The notes below the pieces were generated by a model. It did not search any database. It saw only the letters and a list, made by a program, of their open reading frames with translations, and was not told the DNA's origin. From the NCBI GenBank assembly GCA_035701285.1, contig DASSNT010000017.1:1-37163 (forward strand): a DNA stretch of 37,163 nt, given 5' to 3'. Position 1 is the first letter of the stretch, and each line of letters starts with the position of its first letter. Below are positions 7,845 through 15,781 of this stretch, in pieces. The stretch is from DASSBR01 sp035701285 (lineage in GTDB: Bacteria > Pseudomonadota > Gammaproteobacteria > Natronospirales > DASSBR01). Both the position numbers and the translations under genes were made by a program.

Positions 7845-9496
7845 TGCGATTCCCCTCGCCTTGCCTCGGCACTTTTCTCGCGCAGTGCCTTGAACTGATC
7901 GCCAGCATACCACTTCGGCCACGCATGGCTGTCGGCAAGTTGTTCGCCCACCTCGAACAGCAACCGCGCGTCGGCGGCGGCACCGGCCAGGTTCCAGCTG
8001 TCGCGGAATTCGTCGGACGGCTTGTGGTAATGCTCGCGGGTATAGGCGTCTTCCTTTTGCAGGCCCCAGCCGGCCGGGTGATTCAAATAGTCGACGCCCG
8101 CCTCGACAAACAGCGCCGGCACACCGTGCTTGGCGAACGCGAAATGATCGGCGCGGAAATAAAAGCCTTTCTCCGGTTCCGGGTCGGGTCGCAGCACGCG
8201 GTCCTGTTGTTCCGCCGCGCGCCGCAGCCAGTCTTCCAGCTCGGAGCTGCCATAGCCGATAACGGTGATGTCATGCGTCTTACCCCACACGTTCATGATG
8301 TCCAGGTTGAGATCGGCCACTGTTTTGGCCAGCGGCACCACCGGATGCGCCGCATACCACTTCGCCCCGAGCAGGCCCTGCTCCTCCGAAGTTGTCGCCA
8401 GAAACAGCACCGAGCGGGCCGGCCGCTGATCCAGCCTGCCGAAAGCCTGCGCGATGTCGAGCATCGCGGCGACGCCCGACGCGTCGTCACGCGCGCCGTT
8501 GTAAATGTTGTCGCCGGACTTGTTTGGTTTGGTGCCGAAGTGGTCCCAGTGCGCCGAGTAGATCACCGCCTCGTCCGGCCGCTCGCGGCCTGGAATGATG
8601 CCGATGACATTGTGCGATTTGACGTGGGCGATCGCGTTGTCGAACGCGACCGATGCGGTCAGGGCCAGCGGCCGCGCCTGAAAACCGCGCTGCGCGGCGG
8701 CCTCTTCAAGCTTGCCGAGGTCGAGCCCTGCCGCCGCCACCACCTGCCTTGCGGACTCGCGCGTCAGCCAGCCTTCCACTGCCGGCCGGTACTGATCCGG
8801 TTCCGGCGGCAGCATGAACTGCGCGCCCGACCAGCTCCCGCTCACCACTTTCCACGGATAACCCGCGGGGCCGGTTTCGTGGATGATCAGCGCGCCGGCC
8901 GCGCCCTGGCGCGCCGCTTCCTCGTATTTATAGGTCCAGCGGCCGTAGTAGGTCATCGCCCGGCCGGTGAACAGGTCCGGGTTGCGGGTCGCGTAGCCCG
9001 GGTCGTTGACCAGAATCACGACCGTCTTGCCGTGCACGTCGACGCCGGCATAGTCGTTCCAGTCATACTCGGGCGCGACGATGCCGTAGCCGACGAATAC
9101 CAGCGGGCTGTCCTTGAGCGCAACGTGTTTCGCCTCGCGCTCGGTCCAGACGATCATGTCGTTGGCATAATCGAAGCGCAGTTGCGCCTGGTCGGCAGCG
9201 ACAGTCAGCGTCGTGTCGGGGTCGGCCGTGATCTTGACCAGCGGCACCGTCTGAAACCAGTCGCCGTTCGCGCCCGGCTTCACGCCGTATTGCTCAAGCT
9301 GATCGCGGATGTAGTCGATCGTCAGCCGCTCGCCTTCGGAGGCCGGCGCCCGGCCGCCGAATTTGTCGCTGGCGAGCACCTTGATGTGCTGCGCGATGTC
9401 CTGGGCCTGGATGCTGGCGACGGCGGGCGGCTGTGCCGCCGCGCCGGCGGCGAATGCGAGGCTGGCGGCGAGGCCGGCGAAGGTGCGGCAAAGCAT
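7841..9496 (-). CDS. M28-family zinc aminopeptidase, exported
   Basis: 551 residues with a signal peptide ending near AFAAGAAAQ. A protease-associated (PA) insertion sits roughly between residues 130 and 260 (AGALIIHETGPAGYPWKV). The catalytic part shows the M28 zinc-site pattern: H316 in SAHWDHFG, aspartates in GARDDASGVA (D337/D338), the glutamate pair in TSEEQGLLG (E371/E372), LDIMNVWG and a late histidine in FRADHFAF. Family members remove N-terminal residues from peptides using two zinc ions. The ribosome site GGAGG is 8 nt before the ATG. It is the first gene of a two-gene unit with the response regulator, overlapping by 4 nt, and is divergent from the TonB-domain gene. Confidence 0.92.
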   Translation of the reverse strand: MLCRTFAGLAASLAFAAGAAAQPPAVASIQAQDIAQHIKVLASDKFGGRAPASEGERLTIDYIRDQLEQYGVKPGANGDWFQTVPLVKITADPDTTLTVAADQAQLRFDYANDMIVWTEREAKHVALKDSPLVFVGYGIVAPEYDWNDYAGVDVHGKTVVILVNDPGYATRNPDLFTGRAMTYYGRWTYKYEEAARQGAAGALIIHETGPAGYPWKVVSGSWSGAQFMLPPEPDQYRPAVEGWLTRESARQVVAAAGLDLGKLEEAAAQRGFQARPLALTASVAFDNAIAHVKSHNVIGIIPGRERPDEAVIYSAHWDHFGTKPNKSGDNIYNGARDDASGVAAMLDIAQAFGRLDQRPARSVLFLATTSEEQGLLGAKWYAAHPVVPLAKTVADLNLDIMNVWGKTHDITVIGYGSSELEDWLRRAAEQQDRVLRPDPEPEKGFYFRADHFAFAKHGVPALFVEAGVDYLNHPAGWGLQKEDAYTREHYHKPSDEFRDSWNLAGAAADARLLFEVGEQLADSHAWPKWYAGDQFKALREKSAEARRGESQ

Positions 9497-9612
9497 ATCG
9501 ATTCCTCCTTGGACAGGCGGCTGCGGGGCGGTGACAAGCGGCGTGCGCTGAAGACACTGTATTTTGGCTATATTAGAGCGAGAAACCGCTTATTTTTTAA
9601 TCACCTGCAGGC

Positions 9613-9665
9613 GCTAATTGACGCAGCCAATTAAAAAGTGCTGCTAATTGCAGTTCCGCTATAAT
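9613..9665 (+). promoter_or_regulatory. Candidate promoter/operator upstream of the tandem TonB-domain gene
   Basis: A perfect -10 hexamer TATAAT (9660-9665) stands 54 nt before the ATG at 9720. No good -35 lies at the usual distance. Instead there is an inverted repeat taattg(acgcagc)caatta at 9615-9633, and gctaattg occurs twice, at 9613 and 9643, 30 nt apart. An activator-dependent promoter is a reasonable reading, but this is inference. Confidence 0.35.
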
Positions 9666-9719
9666 ATGCTAAATGATATTCACAGAATCCACCCTGAGGT
9701 GGCAACTGCGGCTGTAACA

Positions 9720-10589
9720 ATGAATAGGGTGTATTTACTGGGGTTGGCGGTTTGCTTTATGGCAGGCGGTGCGGCGTGGGCGGCGGACGATCCGGAATAC
9801 ACGGCACCCACGGTTGGCGTGATGCAGGTTACGCCCAAGCAGAAGCGCGAAAAGAAGAAGCCCCTCAACATCAAGATCGACGCGCCCAAGCTCAACCTGG
9901 GCGTCAATACCGGCGTCTCCGGGTTGACCAGCTTCGCAACCCAGCCGACTCACAACGCTTCGACCGAGCAGGAAACCTCGGGCCGCGGCCCGGTGGTCAA
10001 ACCACTGCGCCCGATCCGCATGCAGGCGCCGCAATATCCGGCTGCGGCACTCGGCGACCGCGCCAGCGCGACCGTCAAGGTCATGTTCACGGTGCGCGAA
10101 GACGGCAGCACCGATAACATTCGCATCCTGACGCAAAACGCGCCGGAGGCGTTCCAGAACGCCACCCGCGATGCCGTTCGGAGCTGGCGCTTCCATCCGA
10201 CCACTGTCGACGGCGATCCCCGCGCCCAGCGCGTCACCCAGACCATTCACTTCACGCCGCCGCCGCGCGCGCCCGCGCCGAAGTCCGCACCGCAGTCGTC
10301 CGGCCGCGGCCCGTCGCTGAGCGGTCCCGCGCCGGTGCCGGTGCATATCGTGCCGCCGCAGTATCCACGCGCCGCGGCCCGGCGCCATGCCCACGGCTAC
10401 GTGGTGGTGGCTTTTACCGTTAATTCGAACGGCAGCACCAGCGACATCGAAGTGGTCAGCTCCGAACCACGCCAGCTGTTCGACAAGGCCGCGCGAGACG
10501 CGGTGCAACAGTGGCTCTTCAAGCCTTACCGCATCGACGGCAAACCCGCCAGCATCCGCGTCAAGCAGCGGATCCAGTTCTCGCAATAA
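9720..10589 (+). CDS. Periplasmic protein with two TonB C-terminal domains
   Basis: 289 residues from the ATG at 9720, chosen because a clear signal peptide follows (MNRVYLLGLAVCFMAGGAAWA, then ADD). The mature part has a lysine-rich stretch (QKREKKKPLNIK) and two TonB_C-type domains, each introduced by an SGRGP motif and a P-Q-Y-P motif: IRMQAPQYPAAALGDRAS to RSWRFHP and VHIVPPQYPRAAARRHA to QQWLFKPYRIDG. Ordinary TonB has one such domain, an uncleaved N-terminal anchor and a proline-rich spacer; the cleavable signal and the tandem domain are unlike that. A direct energy-transducing role is therefore doubtful. A related lipoprotein lies at 16188-16973. There is no strong ribosome site before the start. 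Confidence 0.82.
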   Translation: MNRVYLLGLAVCFMAGGAAWAADDPEYTAPTVGVMQVTPKQKREKKKPLNIKIDAPKLNLGVNTGVSGLTSFATQPTHNASTEQETSGRGPVVKPLRPIRMQAPQYPAAALGDRASATVKVMFTVREDGSTDNIRILTQNAPEAFQNATRDAVRSWRFHPTTVDGDPRAQRVTQTIHFTPPPRAPAPKSAPQSSGRGPSLSGPAPVPVHIVPPQYPRAAARRHAHGYVVVAFTVNSNGSTSDIEVVSSEPRQLFDKAARDAVQQWLFKPYRIDGKPASIRVKQRIQFSQ

Positions 10590-10647
10590 CGAAAGAAGGA
10601 CTGAGGGCCAAGTGCCTGGGACTGAGTGAAGAGGCGCAGCCGTTACC

Positions 10648-10670
10648 TTCCCTGAGCCTGTCGAAGGGCT
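10648..10670. repeat. Short repeat of the cctgagcctgtcgaaggg type
   Basis: The sequence ttccctgagcctgtcgaagggct is a repeat motif met in intergenic DNA of many proteobacteria. Only one copy is seen here, in the 144-nt gap between the convergent TonB-domain and GltB-like genes. Confidence 0.45.
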
Positions 10671-10716
10671 CTAGCGCAATTCGGCGCAGCGCAGGGCGAA
10701 CGGAATTCGCGACTCT

Positions 10717-10749
10717 CACTAAGCCATTAGCCACTAAGCACTAAGCACC
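10717..10749. repeat. Degenerate cactaagc tandem repeat at a gene end
   Basis: Several copies of the motif cactaagc/ccattagc occur in a row. The repeat runs into the 3' end of the GltB-like gene: its last residues VLSA and the TAG stop are encoded by it. It resembles the right arm of the repeat at 35257-35286. Confidence 0.6.
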
Positions 10750-12359
10750 AAGTCCTTCTCTTCAATCCCTGCCGGCGCAAAGCTGTCGGCCCGCGCCATA
10801 TCCCAATAGCGCCGATACGCTGGCCGATCCGTCCCGTCCAGCAACTCCCCCGGTTCGAGAAAGTCGTAAAACTCCGCCGCCGTTCGAATCTCGTCCGACG
10901 AAATTCTCAGCGACACATGGTTCGGCCTGAGCTCCGCCGGGTGCTCGAGCCCCGCCGCCGCGGCCACCATGCCAACCGCCTGCACCGTATGGCGATGGAA
11001 GCGGTGGACGTGTTGGGCCTTGTCCTCGACGATCAGTGATCGCTGGCGATTCGGGTCCATCGTGGTAATGCCGGTCGGGCAGCGTCCGGTATGGCACTTC
11101 TGCGACTGGATGCAGCCGAGCGAAAACATGAAGCCGCGCGCCGAGTTGCACCAGTCCGCCCCCAGCGCCAGGTTCACCGCGATCTTGAAGCCGGTGACCG
11201 CCTTGCCGCTCGCGCCGATGCGGATGTGATCGCGCAGGCCCGCGCCCACCAGCGCGTTGTGCGCGAACAGCAATCCTTCCCGAAGCGGCGTGCCGAGCCC
11301 GTCGGATAGCTCCAGCGGCGCCGCGCCGGTGCCGCCTTCGGCGCCGTCGATGACAATAAAGTCCGGCAGAATACCGGTTTCGCGCATTGCCTTGCAGATC
11401 GCCAGGAACTCCCAGCGGTGGCCGATGCACAGCTTGAAACCAGCCGGCTTGCCGCCGGACAGGTCACGCATCCTGGCGACGAATTCCAGCAGGCCGATGG
11501 GCGTTGAGAACGCCGAATGCGACGACGGCGACAGGCAATCCCGGTGCACCGGCACCCGGCGCGTCGCGGCGATTTCCGGCGTCACCTTCGCCGCCGGCAA
11601 CAGCCCGCCGTGGCCGGGCTTGGCCCCCTGCGACAGCTTGAGTTCGACCATTTTCACCTGGTCGCTTTGCGCGGTGTCGCGGAACATGTCGGCGTTGAAC
11701 GTGCCGTCATCGTTGCGGCAGCCGAAGTAGCCGCTGCCGATCTCCCAGATCAGGTCGCCGCCGTGCCTTTGATGGTACGGGCTCAGGCCGCCTTCCCCCG
11801 TATCGTGGGCGAAATTGCCGAGCCTGGCGCCCTTGTTGAGCGCCATGATGGCGTGCGAGCCGAGCGCGCCGAAGCTCATCGCGGAGATATTGAATATCGA
11901 GGCCGAATACGGCCGTTCGCATTGCGGGCCGCCGATATCCACGCGCGGCATCGCGTCCGCGTCGGGATCTGTCCGGGCCGCAATTGAATGGTTGATCCAC
12001 TCGTACTCGTCGCCATACACGTCGAGTTGGGTGCCGAATGGCTTGGCGTCGGCAATGCCGCGGGCGCGCTGATGGATGATCTTGCGTTCGTTGTGATCGA
12101 ACGGCTTGCCGTCGGTATCGCTCTCGACAAAATACTGGCGAATCTGCGGACGTACGGCTTCGGCCATGAAGCGGATGTGCGCAAGGATCGGATAGCTGCG
12201 CACGACATTGTGTTCGCGCTGCAGCAGATCGTAGATGCCGACCAGCGTCAACGGCAGCGGCAGCGCGAGGCCCCACCACCATGCCGCGCCGAGAAAGAAA
12301 CCGAGCGCGCCGAACGCGACGGTAAGAAAGACCATCAGGCCGAAAGCGAAATATCGCAT
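10734..12359 (-). CDS. FMN-binding glutamate synthase-like protein (GltB central-domain family), membrane-anchored
   Basis: 541 residues. AGGAGA stands 8 nt before the ATG. An N-terminal hydrophobic stretch (FAFGLMVFLTVAFGALGFFL and the next helix) suggests membrane anchoring. The rest matches the FMN-binding central and synthase region of glutamate synthase: SFGALGSHAIMALNKGA, SQGAKPGHGG, FIVIDGAEGGTGAAPLE, and the [3Fe-4S] pattern C-x5-C-x4-C at C416, C422 and C427 (CIQSQKCHTGRCPTGI). It lacks the glutaminase domain and the C-terminal GltB domain, so it is the stand-alone family whose physiological reaction is not settled. It is divergent from the malic enzyme gene, 86 nt apart. The last residues and stop are encoded by a repeat. 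Confidence 0.9.
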   Translation of the reverse strand: MRYFAFGLMVFLTVAFGALGFFLGAAWWWGLALPLPLTLVGIYDLLQREHNVVRSYPILAHIRFMAEAVRPQIRQYFVESDTDGKPFDHNERKIIHQRARGIADAKPFGTQLDVYGDEYEWINHSIAARTDPDADAMPRVDIGGPQCERPYSASIFNISAMSFGALGSHAIMALNKGARLGNFAHDTGEGGLSPYHQRHGGDLIWEIGSGYFGCRNDDGTFNADMFRDTAQSDQVKMVELKLSQGAKPGHGGLLPAAKVTPEIAATRRVPVHRDCLSPSSHSAFSTPIGLLEFVARMRDLSGGKPAGFKLCIGHRWEFLAICKAMRETGILPDFIVIDGAEGGTGAAPLELSDGLGTPLREGLLFAHNALVGAGLRDHIRIGASGKAVTGFKIAVNLALGADWCNSARGFMFSLGCIQSQKCHTGRCPTGITTMDPNRQRSLIVEDKAQHVHRFHRHTVQAVGMVAAAAGLEHPAELRPNHVSLRISSDEIRTAAEFYDFLEPGELLDGTDRPAYRRYWDMARADSFAPAGIEEKDLVLSA

Positions 12360-12445
12360 TCAATTCTCCTGAATTGCTGCAAAATCATCGGCCAGTATAG
12401 CCCATGCCCCTGAACCGGCCGCTGCGGCTGGTATCATAGGGCGCC

Positions 12446-13753
12446 ATGCGCGTCCCTGAAATTCTGCTGATTCAATCCGAACACAAGCCCGGCAGCCTCG
12501 CCAGAATCCTGCAGGCGATCGGCGAGAGCGGGCTGGTCGTCGAGCACCTGAACGCGGTGCGCCGCGATCAGGACCAGACGGTGTGGGAAGTGACGCTGGA
12601 GATGGACGAAAACGTCGACTACGGCGTCTACGAGCGCATTGAAGCGCTGCCAAACGCACAACTGCTCGGCAAATCCGACCGCGTCTTTGACCGCCACCGC
12701 GGCGGCAAGATCCAGATGATCGCGCGCACCCCGATCGAGACGCTGCAGCAGCTTCGCGACGTATATACGCCCGGCGTCGCCCGCGTCTGCCTGGCGATTC
12801 AGAAGGACCCGGAACGCGTCTGGGACTACACCAACCTCGGTCGCACCGTCGGCATCATCACCAACGGCACCGCGATCCTTGGCCTGGGCGACATCGGCGC
12901 GCGCGCCGGCCTGCCGGTGATGGAAGGCAAGAGTGCGCTGATGGCGAAGTTCGTCGGCCTGTCCGGCGTACCGGTATTGCTGGACGAGAAGGACCCGGCG
13001 CGGATCATCGAAACCGTCAAGTCGATCGCGCCGTCATTCGGCGCAATTCAACTCGAAGATATCGCCGCGCCGGCCTGCTTTGAAATCGAAGGCGCGCTGC
13101 GCGATGCGCTTGACGTGCCGCTGATGCACGACGACCAGCACGGCACCGCCGTCGTCACGCTCGCCGCGTTATTAAGCGCCACCCAGCGTACCGGCCATGA
13201 CATCGGCCGCAGCATCATCGGCCAGATCGGCCTCGGTGCGGCCGGCATTGGCATCGCCCGCCTGCTGATGGCCTACGGCGTCAAAAACGTCATCGGCGCG
13301 GACCTGAACGAGGAGGCCGTCAAGCGCCTGGAAAGCATGGGCGGCAAGGGGGGATCGCTGAAAGACGTGATGCAGCAGGCCGACATCGTCATCGCCACCA
13401 CCGGCAAGCGCGGCCTCATCAAGCCGGAGATGGTGCAAAAGGATCAGCTCATCCTCGCGCTGTCCAACCCGGAGCCGGAAATCGAAGCCGGCGACGCGCT
13501 CGAACATGGCGCCGCTTTCGCCGCCGATGGCCGCAGCATCAACAACTTTCTCGGCTTCCCCGGACTGTTCCGCGGCGCGCTCGACGCCAAGGCCAGACGC
13601 TTCACCGACGACATGTTCTTCGCCGCCGCCAACAAGCTGGCCGAACTCGCAGCAGGCAGCGACCTGGTCCCCGACTCCCTGGATCCCAACGTTCACGAAC
13701 AAGTCGCCCAGGCGGTTCAGGATGCAGCCCAAAAGAGCGGCGCCTGCGATTGA
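12446..13753 (+). CDS. NAD(P)-dependent malic enzyme with N-terminal ACT domain
   Basis: 435 residues. Residues 1-75 form an ACT-like regulatory domain (ILLIQSEHKPGSLARILQAI). The rest is a short-form malic enzyme: catalytic tyrosine Y107 (LRDVYTPGVA) and lysine K162 (MEGKSALM), metal ligands in QLEDIAAP (E204, D205) and MHDDQHGTA (D229/D230), the nucleotide-binding glycines IGLGAAGIGI at about 261-270, and TGKRGLI then LSNPEPEIE. The enzyme converts malate to pyruvate and CO2; cofactor choice cannot be read with confidence. The ACT-plus-malic layout is known in Bacillus-type enzymes of about 439 residues, so length fits. The phosphotransacetylase-like tail found in large proteobacterial malic enzymes is absent. 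It converges on the lipoprotein gene with 7 nt between stops. Confidence 0.93.
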   Translation: MRVPEILLIQSEHKPGSLARILQAIGESGLVVEHLNAVRRDQDQTVWEVTLEMDENVDYGVYERIEALPNAQLLGKSDRVFDRHRGGKIQMIARTPIETLQQLRDVYTPGVARVCLAIQKDPERVWDYTNLGRTVGIITNGTAILGLGDIGARAGLPVMEGKSALMAKFVGLSGVPVLLDEKDPARIIETVKSIAPSFGAIQLEDIAAPACFEIEGALRDALDVPLMHDDQHGTAVVTLAALLSATQRTGHDIGRSIIGQIGLGAAGIGIARLLMAYGVKNVIGADLNEEAVKRLESMGGKGGSLKDVMQQADIVIATTGKRGLIKPEMVQKDQLILALSNPEPEIEAGDALEHGAAFAADGRSINNFLGFPGLFRGALDAKARRFTDDMFFAAANKLAELAAGSDLVPDSLDPNVHEQVAQAVQDAAQKSGACD

Positions 13754-13760
13754 CCCCACG

Positions 13761-14429
13761 TCACGTCGTTCCTGCCTTCGCAGGCGGCGAAACCGACCCG
13801 GCCGCATCGACAAACTGAACGCCCAGCACCACCGGCACCAGCTGCTCAAACACGGCCTGCTTCGGAAACGGCGGTGTCGCCGGCGGCGAATAAACCTGCG
13901 GGTTGGTACCGAACACGAGCACATCGAAGGCATAGCACGTACCGCGGCGGACACCGCGAAAACTTTTCACGATGAGGTAATGACTCATCGCTGCATCCGC
14001 CGCCTTGAAGACCGCAAACGGTACCCCGTCGATCGTCACCGTTCTCCGCGTATCCGGCCGCGCCGCGCCGGGCAATTGTGTACACGTCTTGACCGCCGCC
14101 GGATCGCGGCTCGCCCCGATCCGCAATTCGCCGTCGGTGATGTTGTCAGACCCCGGCATCACCAGCGCCACGACTGGCTGCCCCGGCGGCCCATCCGGCC
14201 CCAGGTAAGTCTTCCAGCCTTTGGCCGCGAGATAGCTCTTTTGAAAGGAATGATGCAGTTCGAGATCGGCGGGGTAGGTAACGCGAATGCCGAAGCGGTC
14301 GCTGGTAAAGATTTTATGCGCAGGCGCCGCAACGGGAGCTGGCACCGGGGCGGTTTCGTTGCAAGCCGTGAGCGCAACCAATAACACGGATAGTAGAAGA
14401 AAGTGCCGCCCGTTCAATCGTCCAACCAT
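13761..14429 (-). CDS. Putative lipoprotein of unknown function
   Basis: 222 residues with a lipoprotein signal: MVGRLNGRHFLLLSVLLVAL then the lipobox LTAC, lipidated cysteine C23. A proline/alanine linker (APVPAPVAAPA) is followed by a soluble domain with a surface-protein feel (IFTSDRFGIRVTYPADLELH). I do not recognise a family. The ATG lies inside the 3' end of the preceding GNAT gene (16-nt overlap), so the two are probably coupled. The last residues (SPPAKAGTT) are encoded by a repeat fragment at 13764-13788 and are probably not original. Confidence 0.7.
   Translation of the reverse strand: MVGRLNGRHFLLLSVLLVALTACNETAPVPAPVAAPAHKIFTSDRFGIRVTYPADLELHHSFQKSYLAAKGWKTYLGPDGPPGQPVVALVMPGSDNITDGELRIGASRDPAAVKTCTQLPGAARPDTRRTVTIDGVPFAVFKAADAAMSHYLIVKSFRGVRRGTCYAFDVLVFGTNPQVYSPPATPPFPKQAVFEQLVPVVLGVQFVDAAGSVSPPAKAGTT
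13764..13788. repeat. REP-like fragment at convergent gene ends
   Basis: The sequence cgtcgttcctgccttcgcagg contains the palindrome cctgc-cttc-gcagg and resembles the left arm of the element at 21134-21243. It lies just past the stop of the malic enzyme gene and inside the 3' end of the lipoprotein gene, where it could act as a two-way terminator or RNA stabiliser. Confidence 0.55.
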
Positions 14430-14902
14430 TTGTACATGACAACGGCATCGACATAGCCTTTGGACGGGTGACGAAATGCCTTCGGCAATCGGCCGACGAT
14501 ATCAAAGCCAAGCTTGTTCCAAAGCCTCACCGCGCCTTCATTGGTGGACGCGACGAAATTGAATTGCATCGCCTTGTAACCGAGCTGCTTAGCGATTTCC
14601 TGTGAGTGTTCGCACATGGCCGTGGCCAGGCCGCGCCCTCGGGCGGCTGACGAGACCATGTAGCCACAATTGCAAACATGATCGCCCGGTCCCGCCTGGT
14701 TGGTCTTGATGTAGTAGGTGGCTAGTATCCGGCTGTCTTCTTCGACGACGTACGTTTTCCTCGGCGTATCCATCCAAATCTTTTGCGCCTGCTCCCTGGA
14801 AATGTCTTTCGGGTACGCAAAGGTTTCGCCGGCCGCCGCGATGCTATGAAAAATCGGCCAGATGAAGTCGAAGTCTTCGCTTGTGGCTTCTCGGATGTTC
14901 AT
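14414..14902 (-). CDS. GNAT-family N-acetyltransferase
   Basis: 162 residues (MNIREATSEDFDFIWPIFHS). The acetyl-CoA site is visible as CGYMVSSAARGRGLATAMCE at about residues 78-97, followed by QFNFVASTNEGAVRLWNKLG, a standard motif B. The substrate is unknown. The 3' end overlaps the lipoprotein start by 16 nt. There is no good ribosome site before the ATG. The DNA immediately upstream (from 14913) is all repeat, so the promoter must be short or lie within repeat sequence. Confidence 0.85.
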   Translation of the reverse strand: MNIREATSEDFDFIWPIFHSIAAAGETFAYPKDISREQAQKIWMDTPRKTYVVEEDSRILATYYIKTNQAGPGDHVCNCGYMVSSAARGRGLATAMCEHSQEIAKQLGYKAMQFNFVASTNEGAVRLWNKLGFDIVGRLPKAFRHPSKGYVDAVVMYKWLDD

Positions 14903-14912
14903 GGTTTACGAG

Positions 14913-14948
14913 TGTAGGTTGGCATAAGGTCGAAGGCCATTGCCGACA
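14913..14948. repeat. Half copy of the tgtaggccgg-type repeat
   Basis: 36 nt matching 4813-4848 at 31 of 36 positions; all five differences are transitions. The inverted right half seen in the other copy is missing here, where the larger repeat at 14951 begins. Confidence 0.75.
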
Positions 14949-14950
14949 GC

Positions 14951-15280
14951 GTTGGGCCGCTTACGGCGGCTGATTTATTGGGTGCCGGTTTCCGGCCCGG
15001 CAGCCGGGTTACTTTCCTTTCGGGGAAAGTAACCAAAGCCATTGCTCATGGAGCTTGGTCCAAAGTGCGTCCTGCACTTTGGACTTCCCGAAGATCGGGC
15101 GAAAAATGGGGGCCGGAGCAGAACTCGCGCGTCCCTGTGCTCGGACACTGCTCCTTGTTTCCCCCATTTTTCACCCGATCTTCGGCTGCGCTCAAATCGC
15201 AGGTCTGGAGCCGGCCTTCCTGGCCGGCTGCTAATTTGGATTCTCAGTCATAGACAGGAAAAGGTTAGCGTCCCCGTTTT
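14951..15280. repeat. Large interspersed repeat, long copy with internal inverted repeats
   Basis: This fills most of the 466-nt gene-free stretch 14903-15368. It starts gttgggccgcttacggcggc, contains the hairpins actttc-ctttcggg-gaaagt and ccaaagtgc-gtcct-gcactttgg, then a long inverted repeat (arms 15088-15112 and 15161-15185, 24 of 25 bases paired), then ccggccttcctggccgg, and ends in a tail near gacaggaaaaggttagcgtc. A shorter copy at 16997-17200 lacks the part from about 15069 to 15200. No transposase is present. A 91-codon open frame across it is not a gene. Confidence 0.8.
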
Positions 15281-15286
15281 TCGATT

Positions 15287-15326
15287 CCCTCTCCCCGTCG
15301 CGGGGAGAGGGTAAGGGTGAGGGGCA
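15287..15326. repeat. ccctctcccc palindromic repeat
   Basis: The palindrome ccctctccccg-tcg-cggggagaggg (15287-15311) is followed by taagggtgagggg, a common short intergenic repeat of proteobacteria. It lies downstream of hicB in the hicAB direction and could help end that transcript. Confidence 0.6.
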
Positions 15327-15368
15327 ATCAAATCACGCCGCTTTGCGGTGCACCCCCTTGTTCTTGCG

Positions 15369-15779
15369 CTAGCGCTCTTGCCGCCGCTCCATGTACTCCA
15401 GTGCGGCATGCGCGAGAAAGCCGGATCGGCTCTCGCCTCCGCGCCGGGCGGCTTTATCAACAAGATTCAGAATCCGCGTCGGCAGCGTGATGTTGATCCG
15501 TTTGGCGCGGCTGTCCAGCCCGGTCAGATCGACATCCACTAAAGCCCAGATCCAACCCTCGTAGTCAGCGTTTTGCTGATGCTCGGACACCGGGCGAGGT
15601 TCAGTCAGGCCTTTGCCCGATTCCAGCAGCCCTTCGATATGCAACAGGATGGCCTCGCGAGCGCCCTCGATCGCTTCGTCAAGGCTGTCGCCGCCTGAAA
15701 AGCAGCCCGGCAGGTCGGGAACGACGACGCCGTATGCGTGGCGCGCATCGCCGGGCTCGATAGCAATGGGATACCGCAT
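15369..15779 (-). CDS. hicB: HicB-family antitoxin
   Basis: 136 residues from the ATG at 15779, chosen because GGAGG stands about 7 nt upstream and because the family begins this way (MRYPIAIEPGDARHAYGVVV). The N-terminal HicB fold shows PDLPGCFSGGDSLDEAIEGA. The C-terminal part (RINITLPTRILNLVDKAARR) looks like a ribbon-helix-helix DNA-binding segment, the usual second domain of HicB that represses its own operon. It follows hicA with 2 nt between stop and start. A longer frame upstream of the ATG overlaps hicA and is not supported. Confidence 0.93.
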   Translation of the reverse strand: MRYPIAIEPGDARHAYGVVVPDLPGCFSGGDSLDEAIEGAREAILLHIEGLLESGKGLTEPRPVSEHQQNADYEGWIWALVDVDLTGLDSRAKRINITLPTRILNLVDKAARRGGESRSGFLAHAALEYMERRQER

Positions 15780-15781
15780 AG

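Noticed and set aside
7823..9634. A 603-codon plus-strand open frame opposite the M28 peptidase
   Set aside because: The minus strand has signal peptide, zinc ligands and an ideal ribosome site; the plus frame shows no domain.
14978..15253. A 91-codon open frame in the repeat region (MGAGFRPGSRVTFLSGKVTK...)
   Set aside because: It is made of repeat sequence with several hairpins, and the corresponding frame in the second copy is short and different. No ribosome site.
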